Source: Planctomycetota bacterium (GTDB lineage: Bacteria; Planctomycetota; Planctomycetia; Pirellulales; Pirellulaceae). Taken from it: a stretch of DNA of 49,573 nucleotides. The DNA is taken from contig JAJRWU010000202.1 of assembly GCA_024276655.1 (NCBI GenBank), forward strand, positions 1 to 49,573, in the 5' to 3' direction. How positions within the stretch are numbered: position 1 is the first letter of the stretch; each line of letters opens with the position of its first letter. Below the pieces are notes generated by a model that did no database searches, had not been told where the DNA came from, and was given only the letters and a program-made list of their open reading frames with translations. The translations under genes were made by a program, and so were the position numbers. Below, piece by piece: positions 41,095-49,573 of the stretch.

Positions 41095-41436
41095 ATGCTA
41101 CCATACAGCCTTCGCGTCGACGACGGCTACTCCCTACGCCAGCCGACGAACGTCTCCGATTCGCTGAATCTCCTTAATTTGGCTACTACTTACCTATTTG
41201 GGCGAGTATTGCCGGCCTGAAATATCTTATACCTACAACCAACACAACAACTTAGGAACGATAATTTACCAACGGTGATCGATTTTGCAACCGCAGTTGG
41301 CCGGAATTCCTCCGAGAAATCGACCCCGCCGACGCGAATAGGCATTTCAAAATGTGGTAAAATCTGAATCTCCCCACTTCCCTCGGAAAGGGGGCTTGGC
41401 CAAAAAGTTGTTTTTGCCGCTCTGACAGGAACTCCC
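41095..41436. other. Divergent promoter region of rpsO and the response regulator
   Basis: 342 bases without a gene. An AT-rich core (41218-41275) is the likely site of promoters. AGGA at about 41427 is the ribosome binding site for the GTG start at 41437. Confidence 0.4.
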
Positions 41437-42192
41437 GTGATTGAGCGTAGTCATATATTGGTGGTCGAAGACGAACTGCATCTCGCGACCGGCATCAAAT
41501 TCAACCTGGAGCGTGAGTCCTATCACGTTACGGTGGTCAGCGACGGCCCGGCCGCGCTGCGGCTGATGGACGAAAACCCCAACGATATCAGCCTAATTCT
41601 GCTTGATCTGATGCTGCCGGGCATGAGCGGTTACGAGGTTTGCGAAAAGATTCGCGACACCAACCACACGACGCCCATCCTGATTCTCAGCGCCCGAACC
41701 CTGGCCGAAGACCGGGCCCGTGGTTTCGACGTCGGCGCCGACCAATACATGATGAAGCCCTTCGATCTTGACGAGTTGCTCAGCCGTGTGAAAAATCTGC
41801 TTCAGTTGTCGTTACGGCGGGGGAGTTCGGTCAATCCGCCTTCCACCGAGATCATCGCCTATGTGGGCAAATCCAAGGTCGATTTCACCACCTACGAGGC
41901 GCATGTCCGGGGCGCGGTGGTGCGTTTGACGCCGCTCCTGGTGAAACTCTTGCAATTTTTTGTCGCGAATGAAGGCCGGGTTATTCCCCGGGAGGAACTG
42001 CTGGAGAACGTTTGGAACTTGCCGGGGCATGTCAACACGCGCGCGCCGGACCAATTCATGCGGCGTCTGCGAAAAATTTTCGAGGACGACCCCGCCCAGC
42101 CGCGCCATTTCCTCACCATTCGCGACACCGGTTATCGTTTTATCGCCCAGCCGGAGGATTCGGTTCAACAAGAAACTCCGGCCAACGATTGA
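41437..42192 (+). CDS. OmpR/PhoB-family response regulator
   Basis: 251 residues from a GTG (AGGA upstream). The receiver domain has the acidic pair in VVEDE, the phosphoacceptor Asp in LILLDLMLPGMSG, the Thr/Ser position in LILSAR and the Lys in MMKPFDLDELL. The winged-helix domain follows (VRLTPLLVKLLQFFVANEGRVIPREELLENVW, then RRLRKIFEDDP and FLTIRDTGYRFIA). It is a DNA-binding regulator. It precedes the kinase-chaperone fusion by 87 bases on the same strand, so cotranscription is possible; no histidine kinase is adjacent. Confidence 0.9.
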   Translation: MIERSHILVVEDELHLATGIKFNLERESYHVTVVSDGPAALRLMDENPNDISLILLDLMLPGMSGYEVCEKIRDTNHTTPILILSARTLAEDRARGFDVGADQYMMKPFDLDELLSRVKNLLQLSLRRGSSVNPPSTEIIAYVGKSKVDFTTYEAHVRGAVVRLTPLLVKLLQFFVANEGRVIPREELLENVWNLPGHVNTRAPDQFMRRLRKIFEDDPAQPRHFLTIRDTGYRFIAQPEDSVQQETPAND

Positions 42193-42279
42193 GCATCGCC
42201 CTCATGCCGCCACTATAATTCAAGCTCGTTGTTTTTCGGCGCCGTCTGGGGAGGTTGCATCATATCCGCCACGATCGAA

Positions 42280-45171
42280 ATGATTGTCGCCTTCTTGTCT
42301 CGAAGCGAGCAAGCATCGAGCGCCCAGGCCAAGTCGCTGGTGAACGCTATTGCCACCTCGCTCCAGGAAGAACTTTCTGAACCCAAGGCGGGCGGCGCTT
42401 CTCAAGCCCGGCTGTTGGAAGGTATCGTCGGCCAGTTGGTGGATCGTGAATTCCTGACCGACTACCAGGCTTCGCAGCTCATACGGAACCGGGGCGGGAA
42501 GTTGCTTCTGGGGAATTATGTGATCCTCGATCACATTGGCTCCGGCGGCATGGGCTCGGTATTTCGGGCTCGTCATTTGGTGATGAAACGCATTGTGGCG
42601 CTCAAAACGTTGAACGCCAAGGAGATGGGTTCCAAAAGTGCAGTCCGACGATTTCACCGGGAAATGGAGGCGGCGGCGAAACTGGAGCACCCCAATATCG
42701 TGGCCGCGTACGATGCCGATGAATTTCAAGGCGTCCATTTTCTGGTGATGAAATTCATAGACGGCCACGACCTTGCCCGCCACTTGAGCCGGCATGGCCC
42801 GCTGCCGGCGGCGGAGGCGGTTGGCTATATTCTGCAGGCGGCGCGTGGCTTGGATTACGCCCACGAACAAGGCGTGATCCACCGCGATGTCAAACCTTCG
42901 AATCTGCTGCTCGACAAACAAGGCTCGATCAAAATTCTTGATCTGGGGCTGGCGAGTATTCACGCCGCCGCCAAAAGTAACACCGCCGCCGGCAGTAGAA
43001 ACACCGCCGCCGGCGGCGCCTCGGATGTGTCGAATCTCACCAAACGCGAAAATATTCTCGGCACGCTCGATTATATGTCGCCGGAGCAGGCCGAAGACAC
43101 CAGCAGCGCCGACCAACGTTCCGACATCTACGCCCTCGGTTGCACGCTCTATTTTCTGTTGACGGAAAATCCGCCTTATGCCGCCAACACACTCGTGGCC
43201 AAACTCTTGGCGCATCGGGAGGCGGAAATTCCCTCCCTGCGAGAGGCCGCCTCGGACACGCCCCAGGAGTTAGACGACATCTTCCGCCGCATGGTCGCGA
43301 AGCAACCTGCTGATCGGTTTCAAACGATGGCCGACGTCAGCGCTGCCCTGGAAAGCTTACAGTTCGAAGTCGACGCGCAACCGCAAACCATCGGCGGGGC
43401 GGCAACCGAAGGCGCGCCAACACGCCCGCGCGAGGCGGTCCGAGACGAACGCACCCGCCTCCTGGCGCCCGCCGCCGAGGTGTCGCGATTGCGGGCCTGC
43501 CAAGCCGTGGGCATCGATTTAGGCACCACTTATTCCTCGCTGGCGTATATTGATCCCCAAGGAACGCCGCACGTAGCGACCGACTCTTCAGGACAAACGC
43601 TCACGCCGAGCGTGTTGTTCTTTGGAGACGAACAAATTCTCACCGGAGAGTTGGCTTTGCAGTTCGCCCGCCACGACGCCCAAAGAACCGTGCAATTCGT
43701 GAAGGCCCGCATGGGCGACGCCTGGGAATACGAAGTCGATGGCCACCGCCATTCGGCGGAAAGCCTTTCGGCAATCATCCTGCGTCATCTGCTCGGCGAA
43801 GCGGAGCCGCAAATCGGCCCTATTTCCACCGCCGTTATCACGGTTCCCGCCTATTTCACCGAAAAACGCCGCCAAGCCACCGAACAAGCCGGCCGCATCG
43901 CGGGGCTAAAAGTGCTGGGCGTTTTGAACGAACCCTTGGCCGCCACCCTGGCCCAGGGACTACATTCCTCCGAGGACCAGCGGAATGTGGTCGTCTACGA
44001 TTTGGGCGGCGGCACGTTCGACGTGACCGTGGTGCGTGTTGGCGCTGGTGAAATCAGGGAATTGGCCACGCACGGCAACCGCACTCTGGGCGGCCGCGAT
44101 TGGGATCAACGTTTGCTCGATTGGGCGGCCGACGATTTCCAACGCACGCACAACGCCGACCTCCGCCACGACCCCCAAGCCGTGCAAGACCTGCGCATCG
44201 ATTGCGAACAGGCGAAACGTCGGCTGTCGCAATCTGAGACGGCGCAAATCACGATGTTCGCGCAGGGGAAAAGGCATGTCGCGACGATCACGCGCGCGCA
44301 GTTTGAAGACGCCACGGCCGATCTCATTCAAACGACAAAACTGACTGTCCGCATGGCGCTCGACGACGCCTCGCTCACGTGGGCCGATATCGACCGCGTG
44401 CTGCTCGTTGGCGGCGCCACGTACATGCCCGCCGTGCGGGAAATGCTCGCAGCCGAGGCCGGCTTCCCTGCCGATTGTGGCGTGAACCCGATCGAGGCGG
44501 TGGCCAAGGGCGCCGCTATTTACGCACAAATGCTGGAGTTGGAAAGCGCCGCCGTGATTTCACCCTTGGCGGAAAACCGCCCCGACCCACCGCCAACGGC
44601 GGTGGGCGAGGTTGACGAGTCTGCTCCAGACTCCTCACCGCCGGAGGACCATTTACCAGCCAGCGGCGCGTACACGCTGGCGCCCGCCGAGGAGTCGGAA
44701 CGTCGGCAAAAAACGGCGGCCGAGCATCCTCCGCGGCTACGGTTCGTTACCGCGCATGGCGTGGGTGTGAAAGTGCTCAGCGGCGGCCAATGGAAGAACT
44801 CCGTGCTGATACCCTCGAATTCCCTCACGCCGGTGGAGGCTCGCAAACGATTTGTCACGGCCTCGAAAACGCAAACCGGCGTGCGCATTACTTTTGAAGT
44901 CACGCAAGGAGACACCGACGACGCCGACAGCGCCGAAGTGTTGGGCGTCGGACGTCTCGACGACTTCGGCGGCCTCGAACCGGCCGGACGATCGATCGAT
45001 GTCATCATGCGGTTCGACGAACAAGGCCGCCTGACCGTCAGCGCGCAGTATGAAAACCAAGAAGCGGAATGCGTCTTGGCGATTGAAATCAGCAACGGCC
45101 TCCAGGAACAAGACATCGCCCGACACAACGAGCACCTCCACACGGCCGGGCTGTTCGATAAACGTGAGTAG
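42280..45171 (+). CDS. Ser/Thr protein kinase fused to a DnaK/Hsp70-like chaperone
   Basis: 963 residues from the ATG at 42280. A planctomycete-type helical head ends in LTDYQASQLIRNRGGKLLLGNYVI. The kinase has GSGGMGSV (87-94), VALK (Lys109), HRDVKPSN (201-208), DLG in place of DFG (221-223) and SPE (267-269). A 35-residue linker leads to a Hsp70 nucleotide-binding domain: GIDLGTTYSS (411-420), VPAYF, YDLGGGTFDVT and LLVGGAT. A substrate-binding beta-domain follows (SVLIPSNSLTP.., DEQGRLTVSAQ). The alpha-lid is missing. GGGGAGG lies 25 bases before this ATG, and an in-frame ATC at 42259 or TTG at 42229 could be starts. Role inferred: kinase-gated substrate binding. Confidence 0.9.
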   Translation: MIVAFLSRSEQASSAQAKSLVNAIATSLQEELSEPKAGGASQARLLEGIVGQLVDREFLTDYQASQLIRNRGGKLLLGNYVILDHIGSGGMGSVFRARHLVMKRIVALKTLNAKEMGSKSAVRRFHREMEAAAKLEHPNIVAAYDADEFQGVHFLVMKFIDGHDLARHLSRHGPLPAAEAVGYILQAARGLDYAHEQGVIHRDVKPSNLLLDKQGSIKILDLGLASIHAAAKSNTAAGSRNTAAGGASDVSNLTKRENILGTLDYMSPEQAEDTSSADQRSDIYALGCTLYFLLTENPPYAANTLVAKLLAHREAEIPSLREAASDTPQELDDIFRRMVAKQPADRFQTMADVSAALESLQFEVDAQPQTIGGAATEGAPTRPREAVRDERTRLLAPAAEVSRLRACQAVGIDLGTTYSSLAYIDPQGTPHVATDSSGQTLTPSVLFFGDEQILTGELALQFARHDAQRTVQFVKARMGDAWEYEVDGHRHSAESLSAIILRHLLGEAEPQIGPISTAVITVPAYFTEKRRQATEQAGRIAGLKVLGVLNEPLAATLAQGLHSSEDQRNVVVYDLGGGTFDVTVVRVGAGEIRELATHGNRTLGGRDWDQRLLDWAADDFQRTHNADLRHDPQAVQDLRIDCEQAKRRLSQSETAQITMFAQGKRHVATITRAQFEDATADLIQTTKLTVRMALDDASLTWADIDRVLLVGGATYMPAVREMLAAEAGFPADCGVNPIEAVAKGAAIYAQMLELESAAVISPLAENRPDPPPTAVGEVDESAPDSSPPEDHLPASGAYTLAPAEESERRQKTAAEHPPRLRFVTAHGVGVKVLSGGQWKNSVLIPSNSLTPVEARKRFVTASKTQTGVRITFEVTQGDTDDADSAEVLGVGRLDDFGGLEPAGRSIDVIMRFDEQGRLTVSAQYENQEAECVLAIEISNGLQEQDIARHNEHLHTAGLFDKRE

Positions 45172-45421
45172 TCGACTCGAGTGGCATGAAGAAAAAATCA
45201 AGACCATCGCTTTGCCTTCGCCGTCATGAGCGGTCCTGCGCCCCGCACTTGAGGGCCGCGCGTGTTGGCGAAGACGACCGGGCCCCTTTCAAGAAATACC
45301 GCCCTTTGTCGAGCCCGAAATGAGGTGAGCATGACGCGTCCACATTCCGGAGCGACCTATTAAAATCACGGAAGAACCGATTTCTCATTCTGGAAAGATA
45401 ATAGCCACCGGCTAAAGGGCG
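45172..45421. other. Convergent spacer
   Basis: 250 bases between the kinase-chaperone gene and the PD-(D/E)XK-like gene. No gene, hairpin or repeat that I can support. Confidence 0.3.
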
Positions 45422-46087
45422 TCACGCCGCGCGGCGCAACTGGTACAGCAGCAAGTTCCCTTGCTTGCCCACTTGCCGGGCGGCGCCCGTGTGGCGGAGG
45501 CAATAGGCGATCCGCTGCGCCATCCATTGTTTGACGCCCAACGCTTCGGCCAACTGCGCGGTGCTGAACGTCGGCGGAAGATCGGGCGGCAGCAACGCTA
45601 ATAAATCGTGCGGCGTGCATAACCGATGCGTCTGCCGGACACCCAACAGTTTCAAATCTTGCACGTGAAATTTCTTCCCTCGCCGCGAGGGCCGCGCGCG
45701 CGGGTAGCGGTGCTCTTCGACGTCGACCAGCACGATTTCCAGCGTCAGCCTGGGGTGGGGGAAGGTTTTGGTGAAGTAGACCAGTTCGTTGAAGAGGTCG
45801 AGCAGACAGCCTTTTTTAGGACTCCGCCGCCGCTGCAACACTTTCCCGCCCTTCCGCTGGAGTTTGACGAGCGTTTTCGCGGCCACGATCGGCTTCACCA
45901 CCAGAACTTCGCGCTCTTGGAGTAGATCGCGCACTTTATCGCGAATGGCCGACAGCGAACCGTGTTGGATTTCGATCAGTTGTTGGCCAACCACGACGTC
46001 GATCCGATAACGCCCCAACACGACCTCAAGTTCGGCGCCTTCGCCGGCGTAGTGAGTTTTGAGCTGTCGATGAAGCGATGTCTCCAC
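45422..46087 (-). CDS. PD-(D/E)XK-nuclease-like protein with C-terminal winged-helix-like region
   Basis: 221 residues from a GTG at 46087 with GGGAGGACC directly upstream; the longer frame to 46138 lacks a signal. The N-terminal half has the layout of restriction-fold nucleases: Glu in ETSLHRQLKTHY, Asp in GRYRIDVVV and Glu-x-Gln in LIEIQHG, then a helix with Lys. In canonical enzymes the last motif is ExK, so activity is uncertain. The C-terminal part (FSTAQLAEALGVKQWMAQRIAYCLRHTGAARQVG) resembles a helix-turn-helix. The middle is strongly basic (RKGGKVLQRRRSPKK). It lies 76 bases after pyrE on the same strand. No known partner. Confidence 0.6.
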   Translation of the reverse strand: METSLHRQLKTHYAGEGAELEVVLGRYRIDVVVGQQLIEIQHGSLSAIRDKVRDLLQEREVLVVKPIVAAKTLVKLQRKGGKVLQRRRSPKKGCLLDLFNELVYFTKTFPHPRLTLEIVLVDVEEHRYPRARPSRRGKKFHVQDLKLLGVRQTHRLCTPHDLLALLPPDLPPTFSTAQLAEALGVKQWMAQRIAYCLRHTGAARQVGKQGNLLLYQLRRAA

Positions 46088-46163
46088 GGCGGTCCTCCCG
46101 ACCCGAGCGCGCATCCTGCGTGTTGGTGAGCGGGCCAAGACCCCAAAAGCGGCGCTGCCCTGT

Positions 46164-46718
46164 TTAACCCGCCGCCGGTTCGATGCCGAAATCTCGCACG
46201 GTTAGCAACGTCTGCAAAACAAGGCCTTCCGCGGCGAATGCCTCCCGCCCGCCTTCCAAGCGGTCGACAATAGCCACCACCCCTTCAATTTGCAAGCCGA
46301 ACTCCTTGGCGTGGGCCACCGCCCGCAGCGCGCTGCCGCCGGTGGTGACGGAATCTTCGACGATGATGACTCGGTCTCCCGGCTGAACCGGGCCTTCCAC
46401 CATGCGCCCGACGCCGTGCTGCTTGACCTCTTTCCGCACGATGAACCCACGCAAGGGAATGTTCCGCTGCCCGGCTAGAGTGACCACCGAAGCGGTGATG
46501 GGGTCGGCCCCGATTGCCATGCCGCCGATGGCGTCGGGCGGATTCTCGCCCAATAATTCCAGAATTCCCTCCGCAATCAGGTTCGCGCCCACGGGGTGCA
46601 GCGACACCTTGCGGCAGTCGAGATAAAAACTCGCCTTTTTTCCCGATGCGAGCGTGAAATCGCCAAAAGTGAGCGCTTTTTCGCGGACGATTTCAATTAA
46701 CGCTTGTCGGTCGTACAT
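46164..46718 (-). CDS. pyrE: Orotate phosphoribosyltransferase
   Basis: 184 residues. The PRPP-binding motif VIIVEDSVTTGGSA is at 117-130, and the substrate loop RKEVKQHGVGR at 95-105 contains the catalytic Lys. DFTLASGKKASFYLDCRKVSL is the family's N-terminal signature. It forms OMP from orotate and PRPP in pyrimidine synthesis. The start is the ATG at 46718. Upstream 226 bases contain no gene and carry AT-poor unremarkable sequence. It may be cotranscribed with the nuclease-like gene downstream. Confidence 0.95.
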   Translation of the reverse strand: MYDRQALIEIVREKALTFGDFTLASGKKASFYLDCRKVSLHPVGANLIAEGILELLGENPPDAIGGMAIGADPITASVVTLAGQRNIPLRGFIVRKEVKQHGVGRMVEGPVQPGDRVIIVEDSVTTGGSALRAVAHAKEFGLQIEGVVAIVDRLEGGREAFAAEGLVLQTLLTVRDFGIEPAAG

Positions 46719-46944
46719 GGGCCTATCCGGTTCGATGGGGCGGTGACGTGAACGGCTCAGGAATCGTTGGGGAGGATCTCAGGTGGCGTTTATAACGCAC
46801 CCACCGAACGTTGCAAGACGACGTCTGGCCGTTGGGAAAGGGTATGTCCCGATAGTTGAGCCGAAACGACGTGCTCGTCGATACGTAGACGTCTTTCCGG
46901 CGAGCGGTAGATGGTTTTACATGGGAACGATCAAAGATTTACCT

Positions 46945-48645
46945 TCAGCCGCCCGATCGCATGCGTTCAATATCGCGAGCCGACAACGCGCGGTCGTAGA
47001 TTCTCAGGTCTTTCATCTTCCCGTTGAAGTAGTCGTGTTGGCCGAAGCCAATTTTCAGCGGACCCGTGGCGCTCAGGTCGTATTCGAGTGGATCAAACTC
47101 CGTGCTTTCGGCGACGCGTTTTCCGTCGACATACAAACTGAGTCGGCGGTTCGATTTTACCGCGACCACATGCCGCCAACCGGCAGCCAGGCTTCGATCA
47201 TGGGTCACGCTTTTGCCGGCTTCCAACGAAAGCACGCGTCCTGAGGGAAGCACGCCGCAGAAGAGCTTTCCATCGAAGACGGCCATCGACCACGCCCGCC
47301 GATAACGCACGTTGGGGGTGTTGTCGAGCCGGCCCGTCGAGACCCACTTGTCGCCGCCATCGTAACGATACACGTCGGCAAACGGCAGGGTTCCCGCGTA
47401 GAGCTGGCCATTATAAACGGCCATGCCCATCACTTCTTTCTCTTCGCCCAGCCGGCCGACATGAGTCCACTTTTGTGGCCCGCCGTATCGGAATACGGAG
47501 CCGGTCGGCCACGTTCCCGCATGAAGACGGCCTTCGTAGATGGCGGTTGCGTAGACTTGCGTGGTATCGGGCAGGGGGCCCAGCCGTGTCCAGTTTGTGC
47601 CGCCATCGTAACGAAAGAAGCCTCCGGCGTCGTAGCTCAAGCCGAACAGGCTTCCGTTGTGAACGCTCAGATGCGTCACCCGCAGACCGGGGCAACCGCA
47701 AGACGTCCAATTGCCATCGCCGTCGTAGCGATACATGCCGCGCGTTCGCGGTGTGTCGCGCCAGGCGCCCGTGGTTCCGGTTCCGGCGTAAAGCTTTCCG
47801 TTGAATACGGCCAATCCGCTGACGCTTCGCACGTCCGCGATTTTCCCGCAGTTCGTCCAGCGTGAGCCGCCTTCATATCGAAACACGCTGCCGCCGTCGT
47901 TTTCGTTGGGCGATAACGGCAGCGACGACCCGCCGCCGCTGTACCTTTCCGAACCAACGTAGAGTTTTCCGTTAAAAACGGCCATGCTCGCGATTGCGTT
48001 TGCTTTGTCGGGGCTCCCACAATCGATCCAGCGTTTGCCGCCCGCGTAACGGTAGACATGGCCGGTTTGGTTTTTGCCCGGCTCCCAGACCGCCGCGTAG
48101 AGATCTCCGTCGAAGACGGTCAGCGACTTGACCTGCTGGTTCGTTCCTGGCCGGCCGCAATCGGTCCATTGAGAATCGACGCGCCCGGCATCGATTCCGA
48201 ACAGCAGGTTGCGCCAGTTCGATTGCGCGTTTGTCACGCCGGCGTAATTCATCAGGCTCAGCGTGAAGCCCGTTCGCGTGGCTGGGTCGTAACAAGTCAG
48301 TAGATCGCCCAGTACATCGTCCAGCCGCTGGTCGGTGTGAATCCAGACGGCAATCGAGAACGGTTTTTTAGCGAGTTTGAGCGCGCCGGAAACGGGAACC
48401 TCCAGCCAGGCGTCTTTCCCATTGAACACCGCGCTGCCTTCGGCATCGAATCGAACGCCATGATTCACCGCATGGCGCCCGCCGCCCGAGATGTCTTGGG
48501 CGTCTGACTGCAATTTCCAGTGACCGATCAGCCCTTCTTCGCCATGCGCCGCGGTTGTCAACCCAATGACCAGAACCGCCACCCATGCGAGCGTTGTGCG
48601 ATTGGCGTGCGACAGGCTTCTTGAACGAGGGTTTGGTGTCATCAT
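46945..48645 (-). CDS. Exported LamG-type protein with an inserted beta-propeller
   Basis: 566 residues with a signal peptide (LAWVAVLVIGLTTAAHG). The first half of a LamG/concanavalin-like domain follows (GLIGHWKLQSDAQDISGGG, AVFNGKDAWLEVPVSGALKLAKKPFSIAVWIHTDQ). Then come about seven repeats of the form SMAVFNGKLYAGT..VYRYDGGDKWVSTG, a propeller. The second LamG half closes the protein (GWRHVVAVKSNRRLSLYVDGKRVAES, PLKIGFGQHDYFNGKMKDLRIYDRALSARDIERM). The propeller therefore sits inside the lectin fold. It is likely an extracellular carbohydrate-associated protein; substrate unknown. It starts 12 bases before the DUF2461 stop side, on the same strand. Confidence 0.8.
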   Translation of the reverse strand: MMTPNPRSRSLSHANRTTLAWVAVLVIGLTTAAHGEEGLIGHWKLQSDAQDISGGGRHAVNHGVRFDAEGSAVFNGKDAWLEVPVSGALKLAKKPFSIAVWIHTDQRLDDVLGDLLTCYDPATRTGFTLSLMNYAGVTNAQSNWRNLLFGIDAGRVDSQWTDCGRPGTNQQVKSLTVFDGDLYAAVWEPGKNQTGHVYRYAGGKRWIDCGSPDKANAIASMAVFNGKLYVGSERYSGGGSSLPLSPNENDGGSVFRYEGGSRWTNCGKIADVRSVSGLAVFNGKLYAGTGTTGAWRDTPRTRGMYRYDGDGNWTSCGCPGLRVTHLSVHNGSLFGLSYDAGGFFRYDGGTNWTRLGPLPDTTQVYATAIYEGRLHAGTWPTGSVFRYGGPQKWTHVGRLGEEKEVMGMAVYNGQLYAGTLPFADVYRYDGGDKWVSTGRLDNTPNVRYRRAWSMAVFDGKLFCGVLPSGRVLSLEAGKSVTHDRSLAAGWRHVVAVKSNRRLSLYVDGKRVAESTEFDPLEYDLSATGPLKIGFGQHDYFNGKMKDLRIYDRALSARDIERMRSGG

Positions 48646-48657
48646 GTTATTCGGATC

Positions 48658-49344
48658 TTATTGGACGAGCATCGTTTGCCAGTCAACCACGAGCGATAGT
48701 TTCTTAAATTCACGGATGCAAAGTTGCACGAGCGATCGGGAATGAAACTCCTTGGGAATTGAAATGTCCTTGGCGACGAACAATCCGGTATGGCGCAGCA
48801 AGTCGGCCCGCTGGTGGTCTGGGTCGTAGCCGCGGGGCACGCGTTTGAGTTGCTCGCCACCGGTTTGGTAGTTGGCTTTTTCCGCCTTCCGGATAGCGGC
48901 CGCCAGTATATTGCCTTCTGATCCCGCGACGGCGTCGCGGTACTTATCCAGCACCCGCCTCATGCAGTACATGCCGGCGCCAATGCCTAAGGAATTGGCT
49001 TTGATCGCGAGATAATAACCGGGCCGATATTTTCCCTCCCCCTGGAGGAAGTGAAACTCCAAATGCGTTTTGTACGGCGTTTTATCTTTCGAGAACCGTG
49101 TGTCGCGATGGATGCGGCGGATCGAACCGTTGACTCTCGGTTCGGCGCGAATGTCTGGCGAGATGCTCGGCAACTTGGCGCCCAGCGCCTCGACGAACGC
49201 TTTGGCCGGCGCCATGAATTCGGCGTCGTACGTTTCGCGGTTTTTTTGAAACCATTCTCGATTATTGTTGCGGCCGAGTTGGTCGAGGAACTTCAAAAGT
49301 TCTGGTGAAAAACCTTGAAAGGTTGGCGTGTGGGTTGTGGCCAT
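48658..49344 (-). CDS. DUF2461-family protein
   Basis: 228 residues covering the whole DUF2461 (TIGR02453) domain: GFSPELLKFLDQLGRNNNREWFQKNRETYD at the start, SIRRIHRDTRFSKDKTPYKTHL in the middle, and RVPRGYDPDHQRADLLRHTGLFVAKDI near the end. The family is widespread and has no established function. The Met at 49344 starts a fitting N-terminus. Its stop lies 12 bases upstream of the LamG/propeller start, so the two may share a transcript. The spacer 49345-49535 is unremarkable. Confidence 0.9.
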   Translation of the reverse strand: MATTHTPTFQGFSPELLKFLDQLGRNNNREWFQKNRETYDAEFMAPAKAFVEALGAKLPSISPDIRAEPRVNGSIRRIHRDTRFSKDKTPYKTHLEFHFLQGEGKYRPGYYLAIKANSLGIGAGMYCMRRVLDKYRDAVAGSEGNILAAAIRKAEKANYQTGGEQLKRVPRGYDPDHQRADLLRHTGLFVAKDISIPKEFHSRSLVQLCIREFKKLSLVVDWQTMLVQ

Positions 49345-49556
49345 GTTTGTGAGTTTTACTTTTCAAATGAGAGGGCCCAGACAAAAACAATTTACCAACG
49401 GCGTTCACCCCTTCGCAAGAGGGATGCAAGATGCGGGTGCAGGAACGCACTTTGCCGCCTCGGGAGGAGATGGGATTTGGATTCCTGCATTTGTCGCGTT
49501 GTGCTATGCTTTTTCGGTTGGTTGGTGAATCTAGCATGTTTAGGAGGGAATCTAGC

Positions 49557-49573
49557 ATGGGCAAGGACGCTCA
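49557..49573 (+). CDS. Start of a gene cut by the window end
   Basis: ATG at 49557 follows AGGAGGGAATCTAGC, a strong ribosome binding site at proper spacing, and opens MGKDA before the window ends. A second in-frame ATG at 49536 belongs to a 12-base direct duplication (GAATCTAGCATG at 49527-49538 and 49548-49559). Product unknown. Confidence 0.5.

Noticed and set aside
46783-47244. 153-codon plus-strand frame near pyrE
   Set aside because: Most of it is antisense to the LamG/propeller gene and its sequence has no protein-like pattern.

Overview
The window reads as a chromosome segment of a moderately GC-rich planctomycete, probably of the Pirellulales type. That is an inference from gene content: planctomycete-style Ser/Thr kinases, many small secreted Cys-rich or lipoprotein genes, a HemQ-type coproheme decarboxylase, a LamG/propeller protein and widely spaced genes on both strands. 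I see no rRNA, tRNA, CRISPR array, phage module or intact transposase.

Layout. 1-5.8 kb: the tail of an unknown gene, a secreted triple YHS-like protein, a ferredoxin-NADP reductase, an overlapping glycosyltransferase pair (GT2 then GT87-like, minus strand) and a small lipoprotein. 5.8-9.2 kb (minus): a fused flavoprotein/NapH-like polyferredoxin followed by a DUF547 gene broken by one in-frame amber codon. 9.2-12.5 kb: a repeat-rich stretch around hemQ, a CopZ-N-like Cys protein and a secreted Cys-rich protein. 12.5-20.7 kb: a monoheme cytochrome/porin-like protein, FabH plus a DHOdehase-like enzyme, a Cys-motif membrane protein, an SDR and transketolase. 21.1-29.2 kb (plus): an exopolysaccharide cluster holding a Wza-like lipoprotein, a Wzc-like tyrosine kinase, an O-antigen ligase/polymerase fused to TPRs, a DegT aminotransferase and a sugar-phosphate transferase. 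29.3-35.4 kb: hydrolase, FkbM methyltransferase, NHL-repeat protein, small lipoprotein, TIM-barrel isomerase, rhomboid protease. 35.7-42.2 kb: nucleoside-symporter-like MFS protein, soluble histidine kinase, the rpsO-pnp operon with its terminator, and an OmpR-type regulator. 42.2-45.2 kb: one polypeptide joining a Ser/Thr kinase to a DnaK/Hsp70-like chaperone. 45.4-49.6 kb: a PD-(D/E)XK-like protein, pyrE, a split-LamG/propeller protein, DUF2461 and the first codons of another gene.

The most notable structures are: (i) the kinase-Hsp70 fusion; (ii) a flavoprotein whose C-terminal FAD motif has moved to the N-terminus, as in a circular permutation, and which is fused to a membrane polyferredoxin; (iii) several families of short dispersed non-coding elements. 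A 145-bp element with 9-bp terminal inverted repeats is present in three full copies, one interrupted by a 118-bp palindromic element flanked by a 4-bp direct duplication; the 118-bp element also occurs 4 kb away. A 98-bp terminator-like element begins exactly at the stop codon of two genes and supplies the stop of a third.
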